Below are positions 17,559-26,688 of a DNA stretch of 64,000 nucleotides, in pieces; the stretch's first letter is position 1, and every line of letters begins with the position of its first letter. Under the pieces are notes generated by a model. That model saw only the letters and a list, made by a program, of their open reading frames with translations. It was not told the DNA's origin and did no database searches. The stretch covers positions 62,001 through 126,000 of the forward strand of contig JBCCPK010000005.1 of the NCBI GenBank assembly GCA_039024915.1, read 5' to 3'. This DNA comes from Pseudomonadota bacterium. Lineage in GTDB: Bacteria; Pseudomonadota; Alphaproteobacteria; Rhizobiales; MH13. The translations under genes were made by a program, and so were the position numbers.

Positions 17559-20102
17559 TCATTCGTAGGGCTCACGTTCAATCAGCTCTTCGAGGGCCAC
17601 AAGGATATCGTCTGGTTTGTCACGGGCGGACAGGGGTATCAGAGCGCGGCTTGGATAGTCCGCCAAACGTTCGGCTGGCGCTCCGATATCGAAAGCAACC
17701 ACCGGCATGCCCAACGTCATCAGTTCGGCGGTGACATAAGAAAACGTCTCCGGCCAAATCGATGGCATAAGACAAACCTGAACGCCGTAACTTTCAATAA
17801 GGGTCGGGAGATCCAAGGGGTTGTAGGGTCCCGTTACGATGACGTTCGACGGCAATCGCGGTCCATTGATATGGCCAATCAGAACAATCCGTGCCTTTGG
17901 GCGGGATTTGAGCAAATGCTTGGCCAATCCATCGACGACGTGCAGTCCTTTTTGAACGTTGATACCCCCAACCACGCCAATCACGAGATCACTGCCCGGC
18001 GCTCGCTTGGGCAGCCTATCAAACTGGTGCGGTAATGCGTGCGGCTCAATTCGAATCTTTGGGCCGACAGTCGGGTGAACCGCAGCAATGAGTTGGCTGC
18101 TACTGGTGGAGAAGCACAAAATCTCATCGGCTTCTTGTGCGAGTGCCCCCCAGGTTTCGCGCCACTGCGCGAGTGAAGCGCCCATAGGGTTGGCGGCAAA
18201 TCGCCCCAACATCAGCGCCTCCTGCCCATCGAGAGCACCCATCGGCTCGATATAGCGGGCATGATCATCCAGCAGTGTGTAGGACGCAGCTATGGGATAG
18301 AAATCGTGGATCGCCATGGTCAGCCGAGCGTCGGACTGAACTTTCATCCGCCGCATTCTGGCAACTTCCGCCAATGGATCAGGAAAACCCACGCAGTTGT
18401 TGTAAAAGATGTGCTTGGGCTTCAACTTTGACCCGACAAAGCGTTCGATTTCGCCAGCGTCTTCGGTCGCAAACTCAAAAACATCACGAGCAATGAACAT
18501 GGTGAAGCCGTATCGGTCCTCTGGCGAAGGCGGATTTTCCTTGACTGAAAGCAGACCAACGGCCTCGCCGTCCCCTACCAGGCGCTCGATCAGTGACCGT
18601 CGGTAGGCATTGGCACCACCGCCCATCTGATGATCGATCACCAGCGTGCAGTTGGCTTGAAAGGCCTCAGCCGCAAGATTCAGCACCGCAGCGTGGCGAT
18701 AAATGGCAGCCGGATCGCGTTTGATGAACGTGTCGACCCCCTCTTCGTAGTCGGGAAAACGCGCTTGGACCTTGCGCAGGTTCGTTTCAAGCAAATGGCT
18801 GCGCTTTTCAGGCTCGAACGACCCTCCATGGGCGTGCTGCACGAACAGATTTGTGACCATCAGGTTTCGGAAACCGGAAGCGCGCGCCCGCAAGGACCAG
18901 TCGTTCTCCTCACCAAAACCGAGACCAAAGGTCTCTGCGTCAAGCGGGCCAATCTGCCGCCAGACGTCTCCGTTCATACCCATGCAGAAGCCGACCCCGC
19001 TCCAAAGCTCGATCGGATGCTCATCGGCGCGCAGTTTGCCAAAGGCTCTGTCGAGCGCTTCGGTGTCGAGCCCACCAAGCATAGGGTTATCCTCGCAAAA
19101 GCGTGGAAAACTGCACACGGTTGCTGCGTTTGAAAACGGAGTCGTTGAACAGACCGTCCTGTCCGCGACGATCGGCGCCATAAGCCGTTCAAGCCATCCC
19201 GGTGGAACAACGGTGTCAGAGTTGAGGAGCACAAAATCCCCCGACACTTCTTGCGAGGCTCGGTTGACGGAGCGAACAAAACCCAAATTCTCTTCGTTTT
19301 CGATCAGCAGGGCGTTCTCGAACGAAGCAAGCAGAGAGCGCAGCTTCGGGCGCACCCGGACGTCGGGGCCGCAATCTTCAATAACGACCATGCGGTGTTT
19401 GGGGTTGGTGTTGCGAAGCAGGCTGCCGAACAATGGCTCGAGATACTCATAGCCATTGTAGACCGGGATAATAATGTCGACAGGCTGGGGCAGATCGGCG
19501 GTGAGCGTGGCGCCATCATTGATCAGCGACAGCGCCGCGGACAACTGCATTGGGCGAGCTGGCGGGCTCAGATCGTGTTCGACCGCACCTGATATTTCGC
19601 GGATAAGCCGCCGGACCTGGCCCGACGCGATCCACCCGGCTGCAAGCTTGATGTTTCCGATGGTTGCCAGCCGCAACAACGATTTCACTGTCGTAAGAAC
19701 TGGAAAGGCTTGGCGACGTGGCTTCACAGTTACATCAGAAACGGAGCCGTCATCTAGCTCGAATGCCAAAACCGCCTTTCCAATTGAAAACCCCGGCGCG
19801 GGCGCCTCAAGGTAAAACCCGCAGAACTGCGCGAGAGCCTCATCATGCTGTGCAAGTACATCGAGGCGTTCTCGGCCATAATCGACAAGCAGAGCACGCG
19901 GGACATGATCGTCATTTCGACCGAATAGACGCGCCTGCATACGTACAACACGCGAACCGTGCCGATCGAACGCCCACCCGCCAAGACGCAACGTTGATGG
20001 GCTGACCTGACAAACCTCGACCTGATAAGCGAGGCGCCCATCCACACTTTTGTGTTCTGAACCCGGTTTCGCGGGATAAGGACCTGCCCCGACATCGTTC
20101 AT
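17559..20102 (-). CDS. Two-domain glycosyltransferase (GT2 plus GT4-like)
   Basis: An 847-residue fusion. Residues 1-200 form an N-terminal region without a family I recognise. Residues ~206-440 are a GT-A, GT2-type domain: VDIIIPVYNGYEYLEPLFGS, NLGFVRSVNRA, and a LLNSDTVVP block with the metal-binding region near D296. A linker of unknown role follows. Residues ~685-830 are the C-terminal half of a GT-B, GT4-type domain (GVVGGINVQKGLHVV, LMPSIWPETFSYVTAELM). Such fusions usually build two linkages of one repeat unit. Its ATG overlaps the stop of the upstream minus-strand gene by four bases (ATGA), so the two form an operon. It likely assembles capsule sugars. Confidence 0.88.
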   Translation of the reverse strand: MNDVGAGPYPAKPGSEHKSVDGRLAYQVEVCQVSPSTLRLGGWAFDRHGSRVVRMQARLFGRNDDHVPRALLVDYGRERLDVLAQHDEALAQFCGFYLEAPAPGFSIGKAVLAFELDDGSVSDVTVKPRRQAFPVLTTVKSLLRLATIGNIKLAAGWIASGQVRRLIREISGAVEHDLSPPARPMQLSAALSLINDGATLTADLPQPVDIIIPVYNGYEYLEPLFGSLLRNTNPKHRMVVIEDCGPDVRVRPKLRSLLASFENALLIENEENLGFVRSVNRASQEVSGDFVLLNSDTVVPPGWLERLMAPIVADRTVCSTTPFSNAATVCSFPRFCEDNPMLGGLDTEALDRAFGKLRADEHPIELWSGVGFCMGMNGDVWRQIGPLDAETFGLGFGEENDWSLRARASGFRNLMVTNLFVQHAHGGSFEPEKRSHLLETNLRKVQARFPDYEEGVDTFIKRDPAAIYRHAAVLNLAAEAFQANCTLVIDHQMGGGANAYRRSLIERLVGDGEAVGLLSVKENPPSPEDRYGFTMFIARDVFEFATEDAGEIERFVGSKLKPKHIFYNNCVGFPDPLAEVARMRRMKVQSDARLTMAIHDFYPIAASYTLLDDHARYIEPMGALDGQEALMLGRFAANPMGASLAQWRETWGALAQEADEILCFSTSSSQLIAAVHPTVGPKIRIEPHALPHQFDRLPKRAPGSDLVIGVVGGINVQKGLHVVDGLAKHLLKSRPKARIVLIGHINGPRLPSNVIVTGPYNPLDLPTLIESYGVQVCLMPSIWPETFSYVTAELMTLGMPVVAFDIGAPAERLADYPSRALIPLSARDKPDDILVALEELIEREPYE

Positions 20103-21133
20103 GTGACCGACTCAAAAAGGTCAGCAAGAGGATTACGGCCACGATCACGCCATTGGGAAACGCGCTGGCGTAGGTCTTCAGCCAATTGTCGGCGGCGCGC
20201 ACCATCCTGCATGATCGTGATAATTTCCTGCGCCCAATCATCTGGCCTGTCTCCCAGCATCGGAGCGATGTCTTGCAAGCACGCATACGGTTCGAGCATA
20301 GGAAACAGCGCAGCCGCCCGCATCCGGACCGCATCTATTGCTTTGGTTGATGCGCGTGCGCGGTTGAGCACCGTGTCGAAAAGCGGCGCAATCAACAGGT
20401 CGGCACCCTCCGCAGCGGTGGTAGCTTCATAGGCCTGCCAATCCAGTTCGCTACGGAACCGGACGTTTGGCAACCCGCGCCAAACACCTGCAAGCACTTT
20501 TGGCCCGATGACATCAAGCTCGTAGGTCTCGGTCCGAGCGCAGACCGCGCTCCACACTGAAGCGGCGAGCTCGTGATCTTTGATGTGGCTAAGCTGGGCA
20601 TGAAACGCGACGCGCCCGCGCCCTTTAACGTCGCGCTGGGCTGCGACGCCGAAATCTCTCTCCCGAGGTATCGGCGGAAACAGCTTGGGATGGGCGCCCG
20701 CAAAGCGATCTGCGAGTTCCTCGGTTGAAACGAAGACATCTGTCCAGCGCTGGCGGAACGTACGTAAAGGAAATAGGCCGGAACCAAAGATGTGCGCGCG
20801 GTAGTGCATTGGGAGGTTTCGATCGCGCACCATAGCGACATAGTCGTCATCGAAAAAAATACCGGCACCTGCCAGCCGGACAGACGGCTTGTGCAGAAAC
20901 CGCCACCAACGCGGCGGAAGATAGCGGCACGCCAATAGATAATCGCCATCTTCAAGACCAACCGAGGCCGGATTGGTGGTCATCTTAACCGTCACATGGT
21001 TCAGGCCTTCAAGACGACGGGAAAAATAGTACTCGACGGTCGGATTCGGCCCTTGCACGAGGACGACAAGCCGCCTCGCAGGTCCAGATCGTGTGCCCGT
21101 GGCGGTAATCGAGGTGTAGTCTGGCAGAAACAC
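20099..21133 (-). CDS. Putative glycosyltransferase-like protein in the capsule locus
   Basis: A 344-residue protein starting with GTG. It opens with a Rossmann-like strand (RRLVVLVQGPNPTVEYYFSR). Its C-terminal half has a GT-B look: RGRVAFHAQLSHIKDHELAA, YELDVIGPKVLAGVW, and a late ADLLIAPLFDTVLNRARAST block, which resembles the donor-binding region of glycosyltransferases that track small disputed loci. I see no EX7E motif, so catalysis cannot be confirmed. It is the first gene of a two-gene minus-strand operon with the GT2/GT4 fusion and is divergent from the rml genes. Best reading: a glycosyltransferase or a non-catalytic relative. Confidence 0.7.
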   Translation of the reverse strand: MFLPDYTSITATGTRSGPARRLVVLVQGPNPTVEYYFSRRLEGLNHVTVKMTTNPASVGLEDGDYLLACRYLPPRWWRFLHKPSVRLAGAGIFFDDDYVAMVRDRNLPMHYRAHIFGSGLFPLRTFRQRWTDVFVSTEELADRFAGAHPKLFPPIPRERDFGVAAQRDVKGRGRVAFHAQLSHIKDHELAASVWSAVCARTETYELDVIGPKVLAGVWRGLPNVRFRSELDWQAYEATTAAEGADLLIAPLFDTVLNRARASTKAIDAVRMRAAALFPMLEPYACLQDIAPMLGDRPDDWAQEIITIMQDGARRRQLAEDLRQRVSQWRDRGRNPLADLFESVT

Positions 21134-21286
21134 AAAAACGCTCTGTGGCGGGAATCGAGAAGATTGGGGGCCTGTGGGTATCTCGCCTTTGTGCGTTAAG
21201 CACTAGGCTATTTGGCTGGACCTGTGCGAGAAGCCACAACTCCAAGATAGAGCGGTTGCGCGCTCCACACCCGGGACCAACACGCT

Positions 21287-21859
21287 ATGATCCAACCTCG
21301 ACTGGAAGTGAAGTCGCTTTCAATTCCCGATGTCAAATTGATCCGGCCGCGCAAATTCGGTGATTCTAGAGGTTTCTTCTGTGAGACCTATAACGCGCGC
21401 GACTTTGCTGAAATCGGTATCGACTTTGCTCCTATTCAGGACAATCAGTCCTTGTCCGCCGAAGCAGGCGTTGTCCGTGGGCTGCATTTCCAGACACCGC
21501 CCCATGCGCAGGCAAAGCTTTTGAGGGTTTTGAGCGGACGTCTTTTTGATGCGGTCGTCGACTTGCGGCGGGCCTCGCCGACGTTCGGGCAACATGCCAC
21601 TGTGGAACTGGATAATGATGGGTGGTGGCAACTGTTCGTTCCGGCGGGTTTCGCCCACGGCTTCGTAACCTTAGAGCCCGGCACAGAGGTGCTGTACAAA
21701 GTTGATGCCTACTACGCACCGGACAATGATCTAGGGCTTTATTGGGCAGACCCCGACCTCGGCATTGAGTGGCCCATCGACACAGATGGCTGCACCCTGT
21801 CGGAAAAAGACAAGAACCAGCCAGCCTGGTCCGACGTGCGCAACACAACCCCTTTCTAG
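21287..21859 (+). CDS. rmlC: dTDP-4-dehydrorhamnose 3,5-epimerase
   Basis: A 190-residue cupin-fold epimerase, the usual RmlC length. Seen are RKFGDSRGFFCETYN, QDNQSLSAEAGVVRGLHFQ with the catalytic His67, and the block FVPAGFAHGFVTLEPGTEV. It converts dTDP-4-keto-6-deoxyglucose to dTDP-4-keto-rhamnose in the cytoplasm. It is the first gene of a tight plus-strand cluster with an epimerase/dehydratase, rmlD and rmlA. rmlB, which makes its substrate, is not in the window. Confidence 0.94.
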   Translation: MIQPRLEVKSLSIPDVKLIRPRKFGDSRGFFCETYNARDFAEIGIDFAPIQDNQSLSAEAGVVRGLHFQTPPHAQAKLLRVLSGRLFDAVVDLRRASPTFGQHATVELDNDGWWQLFVPAGFAHGFVTLEPGTEVLYKVDAYYAPDNDLGLYWADPDLGIEWPIDTDGCTLSEKDKNQPAWSDVRNTTPF

Positions 21860-21904
21860 CGCTTGGACCAACAGCAAAGCGACGACCAGCAGGAACACAA
21901 TGTG

Positions 21905-22927
21905 ATGCCAAAAGTCCTTGTGACGGGAGCCGGTGGCTACATCGGTTCAGCCCTCGTGCCGATGTTGCTCGACGCAGGCTACTCCATTCGCGTCATCGAC
22001 CGCTTCTTCTTCGGCCGGGAGAAGCTTCCAGAGCATGACAGGCTTGAGGTCATCAAAGAAGATACCCGCCACCTCACTTGCGATCACTTCGCTGGCGTTT
22101 ACGCGGTTATAGACCTTGCAGCCCTTTCAAACGATCCAAGCGGCGAACTGTTTCAGGAGCAAACCTGGCAAATCAACCATACGGCGCGCGCTGACGCTGC
22201 AAGAATGGCCAAGAGCGCTGGGGTCAAACGCTACATCCTGCCTTCCTCATGCTCGATCTACGGTTTTCAGGATGCTGACACGGTCGCTGACGAGACCTCG
22301 CCAACCAACCCGCTGACGACCTACGCGAAGGCTAACGAGCGTGCGGAGCGCGATGTCATGCCCCTTGCAGACAGAACCTTCACGGTTGTCGTGCTGCGGC
22401 AGGCAACAGTGTACGGTTTTTCTCCGCGGATGCGCTTTGATCTCGCAATCAACGGAATGACCTATGGCGCGTACACAACCGGTCGCTTGCCGCTGATGCG
22501 CGATGGCTCGCAGTGGCGCCCTATGGTCCACGTCAAAGACACCGCAAGTGCTCAGATGTTCATGCTGGAAGCGGACGCTTCAGCGATCAACGGCCAGATA
22601 TTCAATGTCGGCTCGGCAGCCAATGTCTATCAGATTGGCCCTCTTGGTGATCTGGTTGCGAGCACTGTACCGCGAGACGTTGAAATCGAATGGTACGGTG
22701 ACCCCGACCATCGATCCTATCGCGTGGCTTTTGACAAAATCGAAGCGCTCGGTTGGCGTGCCACTAAAAGAGCTGAGGATGGGGTTTACGAAATCTGCGC
22801 TCGGCTTGCTGATGGGTCGATTGAGAAGTCCACAGAAACGATCACCCTTGATTGGTACCGCGAGCTCGTTCGCTGGCATCAGATCATCAAGACTGCCGAA
22901 ATGCACGGCGGGATTATCGACATATGA
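21905..22927 (+). CDS. NAD-dependent sugar epimerase/dehydratase (extended SDR)
   Basis: A 340-residue extended SDR. The NAD loop TGAGGYIGS is near the N-terminus, SSCSIYG is at residues 114-120 and the active-site Tyr is Tyr140. The usual YxxxK is changed: the sequence is TTYAKANERAE, so residue 144 is Asn and the nearest Lys is residue 142. ATG 21905 is chosen because the NAD fold begins right after it; the open frame extends upstream only to a TTG at 21863. It sits between rmlC and rmlD where rmlB is often found, but its sequence does not read like a typical RmlB. Its stop overlaps the rmlD ATG. The nucleotide sugar used is unknown. Confidence 0.85.
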   Translation: MPKVLVTGAGGYIGSALVPMLLDAGYSIRVIDRFFFGREKLPEHDRLEVIKEDTRHLTCDHFAGVYAVIDLAALSNDPSGELFQEQTWQINHTARADAARMAKSAGVKRYILPSSCSIYGFQDADTVADETSPTNPLTTYAKANERAERDVMPLADRTFTVVVLRQATVYGFSPRMRFDLAINGMTYGAYTTGRLPLMRDGSQWRPMVHVKDTASAQMFMLEADASAINGQIFNVGSAANVYQIGPLGDLVASTVPRDVEIEWYGDPDHRSYRVAFDKIEALGWRATKRAEDGVYEICARLADGSIEKSTETITLDWYRELVRWHQIIKTAEMHGGIIDI

Positions 22928-23808
22928 GAATCGCTCTGCTTGGCCCATACGGACAGCTGGGCACAGACATTCAACACGTCGCCGCCGCGCGAGACGGTTT
23001 TGAGATTGTGCCGGTTGATCGCAGTGTGCTTGATGTTGCCAAGCCCGAGAGAATTCCGGACGCACTGCGCGCGGTAGAGTTCGACGCACTCGTTAATTGC
23101 ACCAGTTACCATCGAACAGACGAGGCTGAGGGCAATGCCGACCTGGCTTTTGCGGTCAACGCGTTCGCTGTGAAGGCCCTAGCGCAGATCTGTGCGGACC
23201 GACAGGCTCGGTTCGTACATATCAGCACAGACTACGTTTTTGGCGCTGCGCAAACCGTATCGGCGGAGCGCAGCCCCCTCACCGAGTCCGATTGTATCGC
23301 CCCCCTGAACGTGTATGGCGCTAGCAAGGCGATGGGCGAGAGCCTAGCGCTCATGGCGCACGATGACACCTTTATCCTGAGGGTAGCATCGCTGTTCGGC
23401 ATTGCCGGGGCGAGCGGCAAAGGCGGCAATTTTGTTGAGACGATGATCCGGGTTGGGCGCGAACGTGGGCAGCTAAGCGTCGTTGATGATGTCCGCATGT
23501 CACCGACGGCAACGGCCAATGTCGCCGAGCATCTTGTCGAGCTGCTTATGCGCGAAAGCCCGCCCGGCCTGTACCACACCGTCAATACCGGTGACGCAAC
23601 ATGGTATGAGTTCGCACGCGAAATCATTGACCAGGCGGGCATTGCAGCGACCGTTGACCCATGCACCAGCGCACAATACCCAACGAAGGCGCAGCGACCA
23701 GCCTACAGCGTTCTCAGCAATGCAAAGCTCGTCAACGCCATCGGCCCTCTTGCCGATTGGCGCGAGGCGCTCAACCGCTACCTGCGAGCCAAGGGCCACA
23801 TCAGCTAA
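22924..23808 (+). CDS. rmlD: dTDP-4-dehydrorhamnose reductase
   Basis: A 294-residue SDR of RmlD type. The short N-terminal loop is GPYGQLGTDI. The family blocks are seen: NCTSYHRTDEAEGNADLAF, FVHISTDYVFG, and the active site NVYGASKAMGE with Tyr and Lys. It reduces dTDP-4-keto-rhamnose to dTDP-L-rhamnose. ATG 22924 overlaps the preceding stop (ATGA), and 12 bases separate it from rmlA, so the genes are one operon. Confidence 0.94.
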   Translation: MRIALLGPYGQLGTDIQHVAAARDGFEIVPVDRSVLDVAKPERIPDALRAVEFDALVNCTSYHRTDEAEGNADLAFAVNAFAVKALAQICADRQARFVHISTDYVFGAAQTVSAERSPLTESDCIAPLNVYGASKAMGESLALMAHDDTFILRVASLFGIAGASGKGGNFVETMIRVGRERGQLSVVDDVRMSPTATANVAEHLVELLMRESPPGLYHTVNTGDATWYEFAREIIDQAGIAATVDPCTSAQYPTKAQRPAYSVLSNAKLVNAIGPLADWREALNRYLRAKGHIS

Positions 23809-23820
23809 CCGAGGTACCTG

Positions 23821-24612
23821 ATGACCAAAGCCATCATCCTGGCGGGCGGAACCGGCACGCGCTTGTTCCCCATAACCAAGGCCGTCTGCAAGCAACTGCT
23901 GCCGGTCTACGACAAGCCGATGATCTATTACCCGCTGTCGACCCTTATGCTGGCTGACATCCACGAGATTCTGATCATCACACGTGGCGAAGATCGCCCG
24001 CTTTTCGAGCGTCTGTTGGGCGACGGAAGCCATTGGGGGCTCGAGATTTCCTACGCGGTACAAGACGAGCCGCGCGGCATAGCCGAGGCATTCGTCATCG
24101 GGAAAACGTTCCTCGACGGTCAAGGTTGCGCCCTCATTCTTGGCGACAATGTCTTTTTCGGACACGGCCTTCCCGATCTGCTGCGCAGCGCAATCGCACG
24201 CCCCACCGGCGCGACCATATTTTCCTACTATGTCAGCGACCCAGAACGGTACGGCGTCGTCACGTTCGACGATGCGTTCCGCGCTACGGCGATTGTCGAG
24301 AAACCAGACAATCCGGCATCCAATTGGGCCGTGACCGGCCTTTATTTCTATGATCGCGACGTCGTCGGAATTGCAGAGCGTCTGCGGCCCTCAGACCGGG
24401 GCGAGCTGGAAATCACCGATGTGAATCAGGCTTACCTGAAACGCGGAGACCTGCATGTTGAACGGATGGGCAGAGGCTACGCATGGCTTGATACCGGCAC
24501 ACCCGACTCTCTGTTGCAGGCTGCACAGTTCGTGCAAACCCTCCAGACCCGCCAGGGCTTGCAGATAGCCGATCTGGATGAGATTGCTGCCAGGATGGTC
24601 GAGGGTTCCTAA
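23821..24612 (+). CDS. rmlA: Glucose-1-phosphate thymidylyltransferase, C-terminally short
   Basis: A 263-residue nucleotidyltransferase. The signature loop [20 protein letters not shown] is intact, as are [24 protein letters not shown] and [10 protein letters not shown]. It makes dTDP-glucose, the first step of dTDP-rhamnose synthesis. RmlA proteins are usually about 290 residues; this one stops soon after the [15 protein letters not shown] region, so roughly 30 residues of the C-terminal tail, which helps form the allosteric site and oligomer interface, are missing. The catalytic core looks complete. It is the last gene of the rml cluster and faces the next minus-strand gene. Confidence 0.93.
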   Translation: MTKAIILAGGTGTRLFPITKAVCKQLLPVYDKPMIYYPLSTLMLADIHEILIITRGEDRPLFERLLGDGSHWGLEISYAVQDEPRGIAEAFVIGKTFLDGQGCALILGDNVFFGHGLPDLLRSAIARPTGATIFSYYVSDPERYGVVTFDDAFRATAIVEKPDNPASNWAVTGLYFYDRDVVGIAERLRPSDRGELEITDVNQAYLKRGDLHVERMGRGYAWLDTGTPDSLLQAAQFVQTLQTRQGLQIADLDEIAARMVEGS

Positions 24613-24667
24613 CGCAGATTGGATTTCTCATTGCAGGGCTTATCGTTCGCCCACCTCCTGATTGAGC

Positions 24668-25420
24668 TTACGGCAAATCCATCATTGCCCTGAAAAAGTC
24701 ATCGCGAACATCCTGCAAAACATCCGCGCGCTGCTTGCTTTCTGCGCTGCAAAGCCAAGCCATCACCGATGCGGGCACCTGCGGCGAGACCAAATCGCTC
24801 TGAGCGATCTGTGAAATTGGATTGAGGCCAGCCAAGCGGATCGAGCCCTGCATCGCGGTGTCGGTCGGCGGAATACCAATGAACGTACAACGCACTTTGC
24901 TTTCCGCCAGCTCCATGGCGAACATCTGAGTAAGCATGCGCATGGCCGCTTTCGAGGCACAATAGGCCGTCCACCCCTCCATCGGCGTTGTCGCAGCGCC
25001 TGTACCGGCATTTACGATTGTACCTTTGGAAGCCTTCAAAAGCGGAAGAGCTGCCAAGATCATGCGATGAACGCCAAGTACATTGACTTCGAAGGCGGGC
25101 CTCAGATCGTCCACCGCAAGCGTTTCAGCGTGCCCGATAGGCGCGATGATCCCGGCATTGTTGACCAAAACATCGAGCTGATCCCCCACCGCTTCAATGG
25201 CATCGGAGACCTGACTTGGATCGGTAACATCGAGCGCGATCGTTCGGGCACCGGCAAGCAGCGAAGGGTCATCGACACGGCCAAACGTACCAGCGATCAC
25301 CCGCGCGCCATGATCCAACAAACAGCGGGAAAGGTGTGCACCAATTCCGCGGTCGGCGCCCGTCAAAAGCACAGTCCGACCTGAGAGGTCAGGAACGGGG
25401 ACAGGGGCGAGATTAAACAT
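24668..25420 (-). CDS. Short-chain dehydrogenase/reductase of the sugar-catabolic locus
   Basis: A 250-residue classical SDR. It has the cofactor loop TGADRGIGAHL, the NNAG motif and the active-site TAYCASKAAM with Tyr153 and Lys157. The catalytic Ser position, 13 residues before the Tyr, is Thr140. ATG 25420 is chosen because the N-terminal strand follows directly; the upstream extension has no domain. It is divergent from the enolase-family gene, so they share a promoter region of about 140 bases and probably a regulator. A sugar 1-dehydrogenase or a keto-acid reductase of the same pathway are both possible; the substrate cannot be told. Confidence 0.82.
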   Translation of the reverse strand: MFNLAPVPVPDLSGRTVLLTGADRGIGAHLSRCLLDHGARVIAGTFGRVDDPSLLAGARTIALDVTDPSQVSDAIEAVGDQLDVLVNNAGIIAPIGHAETLAVDDLRPAFEVNVLGVHRMILAALPLLKASKGTIVNAGTGAATTPMEGWTAYCASKAAMRMLTQMFAMELAESKVRCTFIGIPPTDTAMQGSIRLAGLNPISQIAQSDLVSPQVPASVMAWLCSAESKQRADVLQDVRDDFFRAMMDLP

Positions 25421-25560
25421 CAGGCTTGACCTACGGATTGAGCAGTTATTTAATTGGTCTGTCCAATTTTGGATACAGCGCCGGCGCGAGGGTGTCAAAG
25501 GCTCGAAGAAGCCGCCCTGCCGATAGAAGCGCTGATCCGACCGGGGAGGTTCGGACGATC

Positions 25561-26688
25561 ATGCGCATAACTTCCATCGAACCTTTCCCGATTGCCTATC
25601 CGGACCCCAACGACTTCGACACCATACGCCGGACGGTCCTCGTCAAGGTGTCAACGGATGACGGCGCCATAGGCTGGGGCGAGTGCATCGCCATGTGGCC
25701 GGAAGCCTGCAAAGCGGTCGCAACAATCATCACGGACGGCCTACTGCCCGTCCTTAAGGGTACAGAAGCCGCAGATACCGATACCGCCTGGGCGACCATG
25801 CGCCGCCATGTCTGGTGGTACGGCGAAGGCGGCATCGCTTCACTGGCGATTTCCGGCGTCGACATGGCCCTTTGGGACATCAAAGGTAAAGCGATGGGCC
25901 AGCCGCTGTACAAGCTACTGGGCGGACTGAAGCACGAGCGCCTGCTCGCGAACGCATCATCCCATGTCAATAAAAAAGGGGAAGCGGCCTGCGTCGCGGA
26001 AGTGGAGGGTTTTTTTAAAGCCGGCTTTCGCTCAACCAAACTTGGGTTCGCGAAAAAAGGCGAGAGCACCATCGGGGGCGACCCCGACACCGATGTCAGC
26101 TTCATTCGGGCCCTACGGCGCACGCTCGGGGATGATGCTGAAATCCTTGTAGATATCGGCAATGGGGTTCGCTGGGACGTCGACACAGCGATTTCGGTTG
26201 CCAATCGCATGGGAGAGTACCGGATCGGCTGGTACGAAGAGCCGCTCTACCCAACAGATGATGTAGGCTACAAAAAACTCGCGGAGAGCACCTCGGTGCG
26301 CATTGCATCCGGCGAACGCGAGTTCACGGAAGCGGGATACCGGCGGCAGATGGAGATGGGCGCGGTCGAAGTGTACGGCGTTGATCCGGCCCGTGTTGAG
26401 GGTGTGACAGGCTTCAAGCGCGTTGATGAGCTTTGCTCGGCTTACGGCAAGACCATCAACGCGCACGCCTGGTCAACCGCAATCACCACCGCAGCCAGTC
26501 TGCACTTGTCGCTTGCCTCACCAAACGCCGAGATCTTCGAATACAAGCCATTCCCGGTCGTCGTTCAGGATGAGCTCGTCGCCGACAAGCTCTGGCACAA
26601 GGACGGTTGGGCCTACCCGATCGAGGCGCCAGGTCTTGGTATCGAAGTTCAGGAGGGCGTCGTCAGCCGTCTGGCAGCCGCAGCATGA
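25561..26688 (+). CDS. Enolase-superfamily sugar-acid dehydratase/cycloisomerase (mandelate racemase subgroup)
   Basis: A 375-residue protein with the enolase-superfamily layout. It has a capping domain at residues 1-125 and a barrel with metal ligands Asp198 (LVDIGNG), Glu226 (WYEEP) and Glu252 (ASGERE), plus the general base His302 (NAHAWS). Lys160 is in the position of the first KxK lysine, but the second is Gly (STKLGF). Members remove a proton alpha to a carboxylate, usually dehydrating an aldonic acid or opening a lactone. ATG 25561 is preferred: the domain begins there and the upstream reading has none. It overlaps the next gene by four bases. Substrate unresolved; a deoxyhexonate is plausible from the linked rhamnose-type importer. 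Confidence 0.87.
   Translation: MRITSIEPFPIAYPDPNDFDTIRRTVLVKVSTDDGAIGWGECIAMWPEACKAVATIITDGLLPVLKGTEAADTDTAWATMRRHVWWYGEGGIASLAISGVDMALWDIKGKAMGQPLYKLLGGLKHERLLANASSHVNKKGEAACVAEVEGFFKAGFRSTKLGFAKKGESTIGGDPDTDVSFIRALRRTLGDDAEILVDIGNGVRWDVDTAISVANRMGEYRIGWYEEPLYPTDDVGYKKLAESTSVRIASGEREFTEAGYRRQMEMGAVEVYGVDPARVEGVTGFKRVDELCSAYGKTINAHAWSTAITTAASLHLSLASPNAEIFEYKPFPVVVQDELVADKLWHKDGWAYPIEAPGLGIEVQEGVVSRLAAAA

Noticed and set aside
24613-24667. Possible frameshifted tail of RmlA
   Set aside because: I read the bases after the stop in other frames and found no resemblance to the missing RmlA C-terminus.
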